A stretch of 64,000 nt of DNA, taken from assembly GCF_001021975.1 (NCBI RefSeq), contig NZ_CP009928.1, positions 1,860,001 to 1,924,000 on the forward strand, given 5' to 3'. The notes under the pieces are model-generated. The model was not told where the DNA came from. It made no database searches and saw only the letters and a list, made by a program, of their open reading frames with translations. Origin of the DNA: Chryseobacterium gallinarum (lineage in GTDB: Bacteria > Bacteroidota > Bacteroidia > Flavobacteriales > Weeksellaceae). A program made the translations under genes and the position numbers. This document shows positions 16,146 through 25,333 of the stretch, piece by piece (the stretch's first letter is position 1; each line of letters begins with the position of its first letter).

Positions 16146-17504
16146 TTACACAACTCCCTGAGCCAACATTGCTTCTGCTACTTTTACGAAGCCTGCGATA
16201 TTTGCTCCTTTTACATAGTTTACATAACCGTCTTCGTCTTTTCCGTAGTCTCTACAAGCTTTGTGGATACCGATCATGATTTCCTTTAATCTTGCATCAA
16301 CTTCTTCAGAAGTCCAGTTAAGTCGGATAGAGTTCTGAGTCATTTCTAATCCTGATGTAGCAACACCTCCGGCGTTAGAAGCTTTACCAGGAGAGAATAA
16401 TACCTTACTGTCCAGGAAATAGTTGATTGCATCCAGTGTAGAAGGCATATTAGCTGCTTCAGTTACACAAACACATCCGTTTTCAACTAATTTTCTGGCA
16501 TCATCTAAATCTAATTCGTTCTGGGTAGCAGAAGGGAACGCTACGTCACACTTCACTTCCCAAGGACGTTTTCCGGCGTGGAATTCAGCTGATGGATATT
16601 TCTTAGCATAATCTTCAGCCCTGTTGTTTCCTGAAGATCTAAGTTCTAATAAATAATCGATTTTTTCTCCGCTGATACCGTCTTTGTCATAGATATATCC
16701 GTCAGGACCAGAGATGGTCACTACTTTGGCCCCAAGTTCAGTTGCTTTTTTGATAACTCCCCATGCTACGTTTCCGAAACCTGATACCGTTACCGTTTTT
16801 CCTTTGAAATCTTGTCCGATCGTTTTAAGCATTTGCTCAGCGAAGTATACTACACCGTATCCTGTAGCTTCAGGACGGATCAATGAACCTCCGTAAGCAA
16901 GTCCCTTTCCTGTAAGGACTCCAGTAAATTCGTTTCTGATTTTCTTATATTGCCCGAATAAATATCCGATTTCTCTTGCTCCTACACCAATGTCTCCTGC
17001 AGGTACGTCTGTTTCAGGACCGATATGCTTGCACAATTCAGTCATGAATGCCTGGCAGAAACGCATCACTTCCATATCAGATTTTCCTTGTGGATCAAAG
17101 TCTGAACCTCCTTTACCACCACCCATTGGCAATGTTGTTAAAGAGTTTTTGAATACCTGCTCAAAGGCTAAGAATTTAAGAACGGACAGGTTTACGGTAG
17201 GATGGAAGCGGATCCCTCCTTTGTATGGTCCAATAGCAGAGTTCATCTGAATTCTGAAACCTCTGTTAACCTGAATTTCTCCTTTGTCATCAACCCATGG
17301 AACTCTGAAAATAATAATTCTTTCAGCTTCAGCCATTCTTTCAAGCAGCTTCATTCCGTTATATTCTTTCTTGGTAGCAATGAATGGAATTACAGTTACG
17401 GCAACTTCTTTTACAGCCTGTAAGAATTCCGGTTCGTTAGGATTTTTTGCTTCAATTTTTGCAATAAACTCTTGGATTTTCTGGTCAATATTATATTGTT
17501 CCAT
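16146..17504 (-). CDS. gdhA: NADP-type glutamate dehydrogenase
   Basis: A 452-aa hexameric glutamate dehydrogenase that interconverts 2-oxoglutarate + ammonia and glutamate. The substrate part has GPYKGGIRFHPTVNLSVLKF and TLPMGGGKGGSDFDPQGKSD, which hold the catalytic Lys. PAGDIGVGAREIGYLFGQY follows, then the Rossmann domain starting with VTVSGFGNVAWGVIKK. Length and motif spelling (GGGKGG, PAGDIGVGAREIG) match the family of mostly NADP-dependent assimilatory enzymes. The gene has its own promoter-like element and terminator, so it is monocistronic. Confidence 0.97.
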   Translation of the reverse strand: MEQYNIDQKIQEFIAKIEAKNPNEPEFLQAVKEVAVTVIPFIATKKEYNGMKLLERMAEAERIIIFRVPWVDDKGEIQVNRGFRIQMNSAIGPYKGGIRFHPTVNLSVLKFLAFEQVFKNSLTTLPMGGGKGGSDFDPQGKSDMEVMRFCQAFMTELCKHIGPETDVPAGDIGVGAREIGYLFGQYKKIRNEFTGVLTGKGLAYGGSLIRPEATGYGVVYFAEQMLKTIGQDFKGKTVTVSGFGNVAWGVIKKATELGAKVVTISGPDGYIYDKDGISGEKIDYLLELRSSGNNRAEDYAKKYPSAEFHAGKRPWEVKCDVAFPSATQNELDLDDARKLVENGCVCVTEAANMPSTLDAINYFLDSKVLFSPGKASNAGGVATSGLEMTQNSIRLNWTSEEVDARLKEIMIGIHKACRDYGKDEDGYVNYVKGANIAGFVKVAEAMLAQGVV

Positions 17505-17530
17505 ATATTAAGGTTGAATATTATTGTCAA

Positions 17531-17560
17531 CAAATTTAATTTTTTTTTCAAGATTCACAA
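17531..17560 (-). promoter_or_regulatory. Probable gdhA promoter
   Basis: On the minus strand TAAATTTG (17531-17538) matches the Bacteroidota -7 box. A TTG (17558-17560) lies 19 bases upstream, the usual -33 spacing. It lies 26 bases before the gdhA ATG. Confidence 0.55.
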
Positions 17561-17694
17561 CACTATAATTTAACATTGTTAAAAATTAAATAATAATGTT
17601 TCATAATATTATTAAATTGATAATTTATGTTTAAATTTTGTTAAAAATTAAATGTTATGTATGAAATAATGCAATATTAAGAAACTGTTAATTC

Positions 17695-18804
17695 TCAAAT
17701 TGCCATAAATTGTCTCCCGGAAAATGATTTTACTTTCCCTAAAAGCTCCAATTCTAAAATTATCGGTAAAATTTTGTACGAAGAAACAGCTGCTTCCTGT
17801 GAAAGATCATCTAAAGTGATTTGGGGATTTTCTTTTATAATTTTATATATTATGTGCTGATTTTCAGTTAGCTGCGCTGAAGTCTCATAATAGGGGAACA
17901 GTTCCCCGGTTTTCTCTTTAGGATGATTGAAACCAAGCATATTGACAAGGTCTTTAATCGTAGAAATAGCAATCGCTTTGTTATGGAAAATCAGTTGATT
18001 GCATCCCTGGCTATAAGGGTCGGTAATTTTTCCGGGAAGGGCAAAAACTTCACGATTGTAATCGTTGGCAAAGGCAGCTGTACTTACGGAGCCTCCCCCG
18101 AACCCGGTTTCCACTACAATTGTTGAAGGGGAAATTCCCGCAACAATTCTGTTTCTCTGGATAAAGTTTTCCCGGTCGGGTTTCCGGGAAGAATTGAATT
18201 CTGTAATAAGGCAGCCTCCCTCCTGAAGGATCCGTTCAGACAATTTCCTGTTTTTGGCAGGATATAAAAACTGAAAACCGTGGGCGAGAACTGCTATTGT
18301 GGGTTTCCGGTATTGTATGGATTTTTCATGGACCTCTTTATCAATACCTAAAGCAAGACCGCTTACTGATATAAACCGGGAAGATTGAGCGGCCTCAAAA
18401 AAATCTTCAATGAATTGCCTGCCATAGGCGGTCATATTCCGGGTTCCTACAATACTTATTTTGGGTGTTGAATTTTCATAATTTCCTTTTTGATAAAGTA
18501 TGGCAGGGGCATCTGCACATTCATTAAGAAGAGCCGGAAGTTCATTAAGGTGTCGTATCGTAATCCGGATATTATTTTTTTCACAATACTTCAGCTCTTT
18601 TTCGGCAAAGGTCAGATGTTCCTTATTTCCAATATCTGCCACTGTCTTTTGGCCTAACCCTTCTATTTTCCTGTATTCTTTCTTTGCTCTTTTCCATGCT
18701 TCCTGGGCACTTCCAAAGGTCCGGACAAGTTTATAAAAGTTAATATCACCAATTTGACTGCATTCGCGGAGGGCGATGGCATAAAAGTATTCTTCGGAAA
18801 TCAT
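17695..18804 (-). CDS. dprA: DNA processing protein DprA
   Basis: A 369-aa protein of the DprA/Smf family, which loads RecA on incoming single-stranded DNA during transformation. An N-terminal helix-hairpin-helix-like part (KIEGLGQKTVADIG) is followed by the Rossmann-like DprA core: SIVGTRNMTAYGRQF, SVSGLALGIDKEVHEKSI, VLAHGFQFLYPAKNRKL, GGCLITEF and NFIQRNRIVAGIS. The core continues with ETGFGGGSVSTAAFANDYNREVFALPG. A winged-helix end (about 300-369) is typical of the longer form. No other competence gene is nearby. It lies 33 bases downstream of the rhomboid gene in the same direction. Confidence 0.96.
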   Translation of the reverse strand: MISEEYFYAIALRECSQIGDINFYKLVRTFGSAQEAWKRAKKEYRKIEGLGQKTVADIGNKEHLTFAEKELKYCEKNNIRITIRHLNELPALLNECADAPAILYQKGNYENSTPKISIVGTRNMTAYGRQFIEDFFEAAQSSRFISVSGLALGIDKEVHEKSIQYRKPTIAVLAHGFQFLYPAKNRKLSERILQEGGCLITEFNSSRKPDRENFIQRNRIVAGISPSTIVVETGFGGGSVSTAAFANDYNREVFALPGKITDPYSQGCNQLIFHNKAIAISTIKDLVNMLGFNHPKEKTGELFPYYETSAQLTENQHIIYKIIKENPQITLDDLSQEAAVSSYKILPIILELELLGKVKSFSGRQFMAI

Positions 18805-18837
18805 GTGTGTTTTTCTTCAAATGTAGTGAAATAAGTT

Positions 18838-19605
18838 TTATTTCTTCCTTAATTCTTCCAGATGATCCCAGATATCATCTCTTTTTTTGTAAGGCAGCTC
18901 CATGAAATCTTCAGGGTGGTTGTCTTTATATTCCTGCCATAATTTATCATCTTTTTCACTGTAGTAGTTTGGAAATTCCCAGATGAATTTTTTCTTTTTT
19001 TCACCAACATTTTTGAAAGCAAAAGCTATGATGCTTCCCACTACGGCTCCTGAAAGATGTGCCTGCCAGGAAATTTTACTGGGTTCCTCCATATTATAGA
19101 ATAATTCTTCAGGAAGCATTCCCCAAACCAAACTTCCATAATATAAAACAACAAGCATAGAGATGGTAAGAAGCTTTGTGTTCCATTTAAATACTCCGCT
19201 GAAAAACAGGAAAAAAGCAAGAACATAGACCACACCACTGGCTCCAATAGTACAGGTATACATATATTCTCCTGTAAGAATATCTATAGGAGGGAGGAGC
19301 CATACCAAAAAGCCGGTGGCCAGCCAGCCGATTATAAAAACTTTATTGGCAACCAAAGGATAGAATTGATATAATAGAAACATTAAAGCAGCAATAGGGA
19401 TAGAGTTTCCTATAATATGATCAATATTTCCGTGGAGAAGAGGAGAAGTAATTACTCCTATCAGCCCTTCAGGTAATAAGGGGATAATGGCTCCAAAGCA
19501 ATTTGCAAAAAAGCCCTGCATTTGTAAAAAGTATCCGAACCACATTGCAGATAGCATCAGCAAAGGATGTAGAATCGCTCTTTTGGAAATTACATTTTTA
19601 AACAT
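18838..19605 (-). CDS. Rhomboid-family intramembrane serine protease
   Basis: A 255-aa membrane protein with about six TM segments between residues 10 and 200. The catalytic serine is in CTIGASGVVYVL (GxSG, about residue 128), and the paired His is in SWQAHLSGAVVGSIIAF on the last TM segment. HGNIDHIIGNSIP supplies the conserved HxxxN of the second TM region. The soluble C-terminal tail is charged (YKKRDDIWDHLEEL). It cleaves membrane protein substrates within the bilayer; the substrate is not known. Located just upstream of dprA, probably co-transcribed. Confidence 0.92.
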   Translation of the reverse strand: MFKNVISKRAILHPLLMLSAMWFGYFLQMQGFFANCFGAIIPLLPEGLIGVITSPLLHGNIDHIIGNSIPIAALMFLLYQFYPLVANKVFIIGWLATGFLVWLLPPIDILTGEYMYTCTIGASGVVYVLAFFLFFSGVFKWNTKLLTISMLVVLYYGSLVWGMLPEELFYNMEEPSKISWQAHLSGAVVGSIIAFAFKNVGEKKKKFIWEFPNYYSEKDDKLWQEYKDNHPEDFMELPYKKRDDIWDHLEELRKK

Positions 19606-19821
19606 GGGGAATGTACGTCAAATCAAAAGCCAAGGATAAATTTCGGAAAATTTGTCGATGAAATCACTCTATCAGTCTGGTTTTAAGACAAAAGGTATTA
19701 AATTTATTTTTCATTCCATCTATTTTGGCATTGATTTTAATGAAGATTAAGGTTTAAAGGTGAAAGGTAACGGAAAAACAGATCCTTAATAAACAAGTTT
19801 ACCTTTAAAAAAATTATTAAT

Positions 19822-19829
19822 TATTTTTG
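19822..19829 (+). promoter_or_regulatory. Possible -7 element of DUF3078 copy 1
   Basis: TATTTTTG matches the Bacteroidota -7 box and lies 20 bases before the ATG at 19850. No good TTTG is found at the -33 position (TTTA at 19798). Confidence 0.4.
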
Positions 19830-19849
19830 TATTGAAATTATTTAGAGTA

Positions 19850-20779
19850 ATGAAGAAGTTTTTATGGATTCTTTCCTTCTTTGCAGGGGTTTATGTCAGC
19901 GCACAAGAAGAATTGAAAAAAGATTCAATAGTGGCAGATACGGTGAAGTATTGGTCGGTACTGGGAAAAAACACCTTAATGATTAATCAGGCGGCCTTTT
20001 CCAATTGGGTCGGCGGGGGAGCCAACAATGTTGGCTGGCTTGCCGGAATCAATTACAATCTGACCTATGAAAAAGACAAAGACCTTTGGGAAAACATTAT
20101 TATTTTAGGATACGGACAAAATGATACGAAAGGATTGGGAGTCAGGAAAACCCAGGATCTCATAAATGTTTCAACAAATTACGGGCGGAAATTTTCCAAA
20201 AGCTGGTATTTCTCTTTAGGAGCCGGTTTACAATCCCAGTTCGCTCCGGGATATGAAGACGGAAATAATCCTGCAGCAAAAAAAATCTCAAATTTTATGG
20301 CTCCCGGTTATCTGAACGTCGGTATGGGTATTACTTACAGGCCCAACGATGATTTAACCGTGACTTTACGTCCTACCAACGCCAGATGGACTTTTGTATT
20401 AGATAAGGATCTTCAGATGGCAGGAAACTATGGTTTGAAAAGCGATGGAGATTCTTCTTTGCTGCAATTCGGTTTTTTGGGTACAGCCATTTATAAACTG
20501 AAAATTATGGAGGATATTAACCTGACCAACACGGCTTCTGTCTTTTCCAATTATCTGGACCGTCCGGACAGGCTGGTTCTTGCCTATGGAGCAATTCTCA
20601 ATTTAAAAGTCAACAAATATATTTCATCAAATATAACGCTTGACTTATTATATGACCATAATCAAATTGAGAAAACTCAGCTAAAACAGACACTTGGAGT
20701 TGGTTTTGCCTATACCCTGGATAATGGGGTAAAACGCTCCGACCGTAAAGACAGCCAATGGTGGATAAATAAAAAATAA
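19850..20779 (+). CDS. DUF3078 family protein, copy 1
   Basis: A 309-aa exported protein, probably an outer-membrane beta-barrel. The ATG at 19850 gives a signal peptide (MKKFLWILSFFAGVYVSAQ); an upstream TTG at 19832 is less likely. The mature part has the family core INQAAFSNWVGGGANNVGW, many alternating aromatic strands (YFSLGAGLQSQFAPGYEDG) and TVTLRPTNARWTFVLDKDL, and ends near SDRKDSQWWINKK. DUF3078 has no assigned function. A closely similar paralogue begins at 28,041 in the same orientation, with the effector/immunity module in between. It has its own strong terminator. Confidence 0.88.
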   Translation: MKKFLWILSFFAGVYVSAQEELKKDSIVADTVKYWSVLGKNTLMINQAAFSNWVGGGANNVGWLAGINYNLTYEKDKDLWENIIILGYGQNDTKGLGVRKTQDLINVSTNYGRKFSKSWYFSLGAGLQSQFAPGYEDGNNPAAKKISNFMAPGYLNVGMGITYRPNDDLTVTLRPTNARWTFVLDKDLQMAGNYGLKSDGDSSLLQFGFLGTAIYKLKIMEDINLTNTASVFSNYLDRPDRLVLAYGAILNLKVNKYISSNITLDLLYDHNQIEKTQLKQTLGVGFAYTLDNGVKRSDRKDSQWWINKK

Positions 20780-20808
20780 GTTTAAAGATAAAACAGGAAA
20801 GAGAACTG

Positions 20809-20848
20809 TCTCCTATGTTTGTACTACAAGCATAGGAGATTTTTTTTT
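20809..20848 (+). terminator. Strong terminator after DUF3078 copy 1
   Basis: A 14-bp stem (tctcctatgtttgt 20809-20822 with acaagcataggaga 20826-20839, one G-U pair, 3-base loop) is followed by 8-9 T's. It isolates the upstream paralogue from the effector region. Confidence 0.9.
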
Positions 20849-20912
20849 ACTTTCCACGAATTTATTCACCCTGACAGGATTTTTTATATATTAGTATTCA
20901 AATACAAATGAT

Positions 20913-21132
20913 ATGAAAAAAAATACGAACAGAGTAACTGATACTATTCTTATGGGTATTCACACCCTGGATCAATCCCAAGGTTGCTATTACTATACAG
21001 TTTATACGGGTTTTCGGCCCCATCAATTACACGGGTAAAACCGGAAGAATAAAAAAAGCTGAAGCCATTGTCTGTATAAAAGCAGAGGATAAATTTTATT
21101 ACCTGCAAACAATCACCATAGAAACAAAATAA
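20913..21132 (+). pseudogene. Small frameshifted gene (about 72 aa if repaired)
   Basis: An ATG at 20913 opens MKKNTNRVTDTILMG and runs for 41 codons to a stop at 21038. A second frame then continues INYTGKTGRIKKAEAIVC to a stop at 21132, four bases before the effector start. The two frames join naturally at a run of four C's (cggccccatc, about 21016-21022): removing one C gives one continuous 72-aa protein with no signal peptide. It could be a decayed gene or a base-calling error in the C run. The family is not recognised. Its position directly ahead of the large effector suggests a former partner (chaperone or adaptor), which is inference. Confidence 0.55.
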
Positions 21133-21136
21133 GAAT

Positions 21137-24100
21137 ATGTCAGCACCCATCCCATATACGGTTCAGAGCGGAGAAACGCTGCAGGATATCGCCAGGAAAC
21201 TGGGTATCAAAGACTGGACGAAACTCAAAGATTATCATAATGCCAATTCCGGAACGAAGGTTGGCAATACTCCCTATACAGGGTTTTCCCTGATGACCCC
21301 TCCGCCTGACGAGGTTTACGCCCTTAATGGTGAAACACCACCTCCTGATCCCGAAGAAGAACAAAAAACAGCAGAGCAGAAACAGGAAGAGGAAAAGAAG
21401 AAGGAAGAAGAAAAAAAGAAAAACGAACAGGCTTCCAAAAGCGACCACGACGGAAAATACTTTGTGGTGCATGGCGCCAAATGTGTTTGTGATAAAGCAG
21501 AAAATCCAAAACAAACAGCGGATCTACAGGTAACCACCCATTCCGTTATTGTTTTGAACGATCAACAGGGAAAACTGGCGGCAACCGAAGAAGATAAAAC
21601 ATTCAACCCTCCTGCAGCCACTTTTGGAAAATGTACCCTGAAACCATCCCCGGGAGGCTATCTTCCCTGTGCGGTTGCCCCGGCTCCAAAATGGAATAAA
21701 ACCTATGACAGCACCCAGGTATTAGGAAAAAATACGCTCACTGAAATATCAGAACTTCCCTGTATGACCGGTGGGAAAATCACCATATTCAAACATGGAC
21801 AGACGGACTCCGTGAGCAATGCCCATGCAGACAATACCAACCCGGCGGAACTCGCTATGGTTAACCCGGCAGTAGATATGCCTAAGAAAAAGGAGGAATA
21901 TCCTTCTGTAACTTCTATTGCCTTAACCCAGATAGAAAACAGGATTACCTTTAAAGCAATAGATTCCAAAAATAAAAGCGGTGTTGTGTATCTGCGCAAA
22001 GACGAAGAAGCTTCTTTCAAAGCCAATCTGAAAAGCGGGAACCAACAGCTCACCTCATGGGTGGTTTACAGTGACCACCAGGGTAAGAAAGAGAATAGAA
22101 TCTTTTTAAGAGAACAAATCGGGACAGAATTTTCCCAGAGTTTCGAAGGATTGGGAAAATTCAGGATTGAAGGATACGGAAAACCTAAAACCCCTGAATT
22201 TGAAAAAGGGAAATATGACAAATGTGATCCTTCCTGCTCCATTGACGTTGAGGTAGTAGAAAACACCCTGCTTGAGCTGGAATCCACCTCCGGAGATTTT
22301 ACCACCCGTATCGATCCTTCTAAAAACAGGAAATTCAGAAGGGGTGTTCCTTCGGTTTTCAGGGCTAAGTTTTTGATCCCTGATCTTACGGAAGAGGAGA
22401 AATCCAGGCTGACGCTGGCGGTATTTGACGGAAGTGGAAATGCCATTACAGAAGGTGTTCATATCAATGGAGACACCCTTACCTTTACCCCTCAGAACAC
22501 CAAGGCTAAATACACAATCCTGGCCCGTTATATCAATGAAAATGGTGAAGCCATAGAAAAAAAGATGTCCGGGGAAAGTGAAGGCAATGCAGTTTTAGGC
22601 ATCAGCCATGGTGCGGAAGTTGTAAGGCCCGGAACCTCCATGTCGTTCAGTGTTACCAAAATGAAATATAAGTTTGGAGATGACAACTCTCCTTTTGGCC
22701 TGACTCCGGGGGAATCTTCAGACATTAAATGGAACCTGGACGGTGTACTGATCGGGAATGGGAAAAGCATTACCATTCCAGGGTCGCGGGTTACTCCAGG
22801 AAAACATGTTGTGGAAGCATACAGCATGGTGGCCAATGCTACCGGAAAAAACGCTAAAAAAGAAGATGATGACTGGCATTTTGAGGTGAAGGAAAATGAT
22901 GTGGTAAGCTTTACCGTCAGCGGTACTCCAAAAGTGGGTAAACCTATGACCGCTACTGTTGATAAAATGATATTTTCCGACCTTCTTCCTAATGAAACCG
23001 TACACTGGCAAGGGTTTTCCAATGCCGTTACCGGAAAGTCCATCAACTTTACGCCTAAAAAGCCCGGGACATTAACCATTACCAGCAGAATAAAAGGGAA
23101 AGGTTCCACCCAAACCATAAATGTAGTACAGCCCATAATTAATGATATCCAGTTTACAGACAGCAACGGAAGTAAAATAGACAAAGCAGGCTGGGGACAG
23201 AAAGTAAATATCCGCATTGATCACCAAGGTCTTGAGAATGAGAAGTTGACTATTGTTCTCTGGGATAGTGACACGGTACAGGATGACCCTGTAAAAACCA
23301 TTACCATCAAAGCTTATGACGGAGGGCTGATTCCGGTAACCTTAGATGCTGACATGAAAAATAAGGCGGGAAACCAGGGATTGATTTATGCCAGAATTTC
23401 AGCGCCTGATGTTGTAGCCATTGGGGAAGGATTGCCATTCCCTAAAACATATAAGCTGGATGTCCAGGACAAAAAAGAAATCTTTAATGCCAAGTTAGGC
23501 AGTGAAGACGGCAGCGAAAAACATACGGTAGTAGATTATGATGAGATCAGTTATTTCTACGCCAACAGCCGGGGAATAAAGCCTGATGAAAGCCTGTTCC
23601 TGGAAATAAGGGATTCCGTACTGGGGAGAGACCCTCTTCTATTACAGCAGGCCAATGTTAAAGCTAATCAGAATGGCATCATCAAACAAAAAATTATATG
23701 GAACGGTATAAAAAATAAAGTAAATTTATTGACCGTATATGCCATCGTAAAAGAAAAGAACCAGGACGGAAAAGTCTTATACGATGCAGATGGTGATTAT
23801 TCTATGGCAACCGCTAAGCTGAGAAAAGGCAGTACCCTGGTTAAAATAGTGGAGAATAAAGGTGCAGTGAAGGTGGGGGATCAACCAATAAGTGGGTCTA
23901 ATTGTGGTGGTAAATTTTGTATTAAAAAAGGAAGCCCTAAGAGCGAATTGATCAGAGAAATCAATATCCGCTTAGCTGGATTTGGAGGAAATGTTCCAAC
24001 AGATGAGTTTACTGATAATACAGAAAAAATGGTAAAACAATTCCAACGGGATTATATGAAAGTTGAAGAAACAGGAAAAGTCTGTGGAAATGTTTTAAAA

Positions 24101-25324
24101 GCTATTGATGAGTTTTGTAATAAATACATTGAACAAATCAATGACTACAAATGTCCTTGCCAAAACCCTAATAATTCTAAAGAAAATGATAAAGCTGCTA
24201 AGATAAATAGATGCCCTGAAGGTTGGGGAAAAGGATTATATGCAAGTCAATACATGGACTCAAAAATTAAAGAACCATACAGGAAATATGAATATCCAGG
24301 TATGCACCGTTCAATACTGTGGGCAGTAAGCGCCATGAATTTTTACTTAGATTTTACAAAATCAAAATATAAGAAATTTGATATCAATAGAGGATATCGC
24401 TGTTGGGCGGATAATGATTTTCACAAGCGGAAGTCCACAAATCATTTTGGAAAAGCAGCAGATATACGCTTTACTAAGAATGGAACTAGAACTAAGGAGG
24501 CTTCAGATGCAAATACTATTAGAACTGAAATTTTCAATAAATATCTAAATGCAAAATGGTGGGGCAATCCAAATTTTTTTACATTAGAGAAAGAATCTGA
24601 TGGAGCTGTAACTTATGTTCATGTAGATTGTCGAGATTTTGCAATTGAATACCATGATAATAAATTCTTTATTAAAACACAAGAGCTTGTTATGGGCAAA
24701 AGTATAATTCAAATTGCAAACGAATTAGGGTTAAAAGATATATGTAGTTGTATGGGTGGAGGAGCGACTAATAGTAATTCAAATTCGATAACAAGTGGTG
24801 ACAGAGTTGACCCTAAAACATTAATTACATCACAAAAGGGTAAAGATTTTATAAAAGACTGGGAAAAATATTATAAAATGCCTTACGATGATTCTAAGCA
24901 TTATGCTACAATTGGTTATGGATATCTTATAGCCTATAAAAGCCATGTAAAGGTCACTAAAGCCGACGTTGAACAAACAGATATTACTTGGAAAGAGTTC
25001 CAAGAAGGAATTTCAAAAGAAAGAGCGTTACAATTATTTGAAGAAAAAATAAAAAAATATGAAAAATCAGTATATAGAGATATTACGGTAAAACTGTATC
25101 AATATGAGTTTGATGCATTGGTTAGTCTTCTATTTAATTGTGGACCTGATTTTCTAAAAAATAACAAAGCCCCTAAATTATACAAGAACTTATTAGCAGA
25201 AAAATATGAAGACGCGGCAAAAGAATTTTTAGATATAACCAACGATGATACAGAGGGATTAGTAAAAAGAAGAAAAGCAGAAAACGATATGTTTTTAAAT
25301 AATCATTATGATTCAACACATTAA
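21137..25324 (+). CDS. LysM-PAAR-like (DUF4280) effector with M15 peptidase and GH24 lysozyme domains
   Basis: A 1395-aa multidomain protein without a signal peptide. In order: LysM (about 5-53, YTVQSGETLQDIARKLGI); Glu/Lys-rich linker (70-100); a DUF4280 PAAR-like domain (about 104-225, Cys-rich, KYFVVHGAKCVCD to LPCMTGGKI); and long beta-sandwich repeats (about 250-910). A peptidoglycan-binding domain follows (about 922-985, ELIREINIRLAGFGG). Next is an M15-type peptidase with zinc ligands in TNHFGKAADIRF (His1103, Asp1109) and YVHVDC (His1162). Last is a GH24 lysozyme with Glu1243, Asp1252 and Thr1258 at T4-lysozyme spacing (then TIGYGYL) and ALVSLLFNCG. PAAR-like tips are delivered by contractile systems, so this is probably a secreted killer that cuts both peptide and glycan of the cell wall (inference). 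AT content rises sharply from about residue 914. Confidence 0.9.
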   Translation: MSAPIPYTVQSGETLQDIARKLGIKDWTKLKDYHNANSGTKVGNTPYTGFSLMTPPPDEVYALNGETPPPDPEEEQKTAEQKQEEEKKKEEEKKKNEQASKSDHDGKYFVVHGAKCVCDKAENPKQTADLQVTTHSVIVLNDQQGKLAATEEDKTFNPPAATFGKCTLKPSPGGYLPCAVAPAPKWNKTYDSTQVLGKNTLTEISELPCMTGGKITIFKHGQTDSVSNAHADNTNPAELAMVNPAVDMPKKKEEYPSVTSIALTQIENRITFKAIDSKNKSGVVYLRKDEEASFKANLKSGNQQLTSWVVYSDHQGKKENRIFLREQIGTEFSQSFEGLGKFRIEGYGKPKTPEFEKGKYDKCDPSCSIDVEVVENTLLELESTSGDFTTRIDPSKNRKFRRGVPSVFRAKFLIPDLTEEEKSRLTLAVFDGSGNAITEGVHINGDTLTFTPQNTKAKYTILARYINENGEAIEKKMSGESEGNAVLGISHGAEVVRPGTSMSFSVTKMKYKFGDDNSPFGLTPGESSDIKWNLDGVLIGNGKSITIPGSRVTPGKHVVEAYSMVANATGKNAKKEDDDWHFEVKENDVVSFTVSGTPKVGKPMTATVDKMIFSDLLPNETVHWQGFSNAVTGKSINFTPKKPGTLTITSRIKGKGSTQTINVVQPIINDIQFTDSNGSKIDKAGWGQKVNIRIDHQGLENEKLTIVLWDSDTVQDDPVKTITIKAYDGGLIPVTLDADMKNKAGNQGLIYARISAPDVVAIGEGLPFPKTYKLDVQDKKEIFNAKLGSEDGSEKHTVVDYDEISYFYANSRGIKPDESLFLEIRDSVLGRDPLLLQQANVKANQNGIIKQKIIWNGIKNKVNLLTVYAIVKEKNQDGKVLYDADGDYSMATAKLRKGSTLVKIVENKGAVKVGDQPISGSNCGGKFCIKKGSPKSELIREINIRLAGFGGNVPTDEFTDNTEKMVKQFQRDYMKVEETGKVCGNVLKAIDEFCNKYIEQINDYKCPCQNPNNSKENDKAAKINRCPEGWGKGLYASQYMDSKIKEPYRKYEYPGMHRSILWAVSAMNFYLDFTKSKYKKFDINRGYRCWADNDFHKRKSTNHFGKAADIRFTKNGTRTKEASDANTIRTEIFNKYLNAKWWGNPNFFTLEKESDGAVTYVHVDCRDFAIEYHDNKFFIKTQELVMGKSIIQIANELGLKDICSCMGGGATNSNSNSITSGDRVDPKTLITSQKGKDFIKDWEKYYKMPYDDSKHYATIGYGYLIAYKSHVKVTKADVEQTDITWKEFQEGISKERALQLFEEKIKKYEKSVYRDITVKLYQYEFDALVSLLFNCGPDFLKNNKAPKLYKNLLAEKYEDAAKEFLDITNDDTEGLVKRRKAENDMFLNNHYDSTH

Positions 25325-25333
25325 TATTATAAA

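Noticed and set aside
21340..21440. Purine-rich (GAAGAA/AAGAAG) stretch as a simple repeat or hotspot
   Set aside because: It encodes a Glu/Lys linker between LysM and the PAAR-like domain and is in frame throughout.
22528..23217. Long open frame on the minus strand inside the effector gene
   Set aside because: It is antisense to a well-supported coding region, has no family features and is explained by codon bias of the sense strand.
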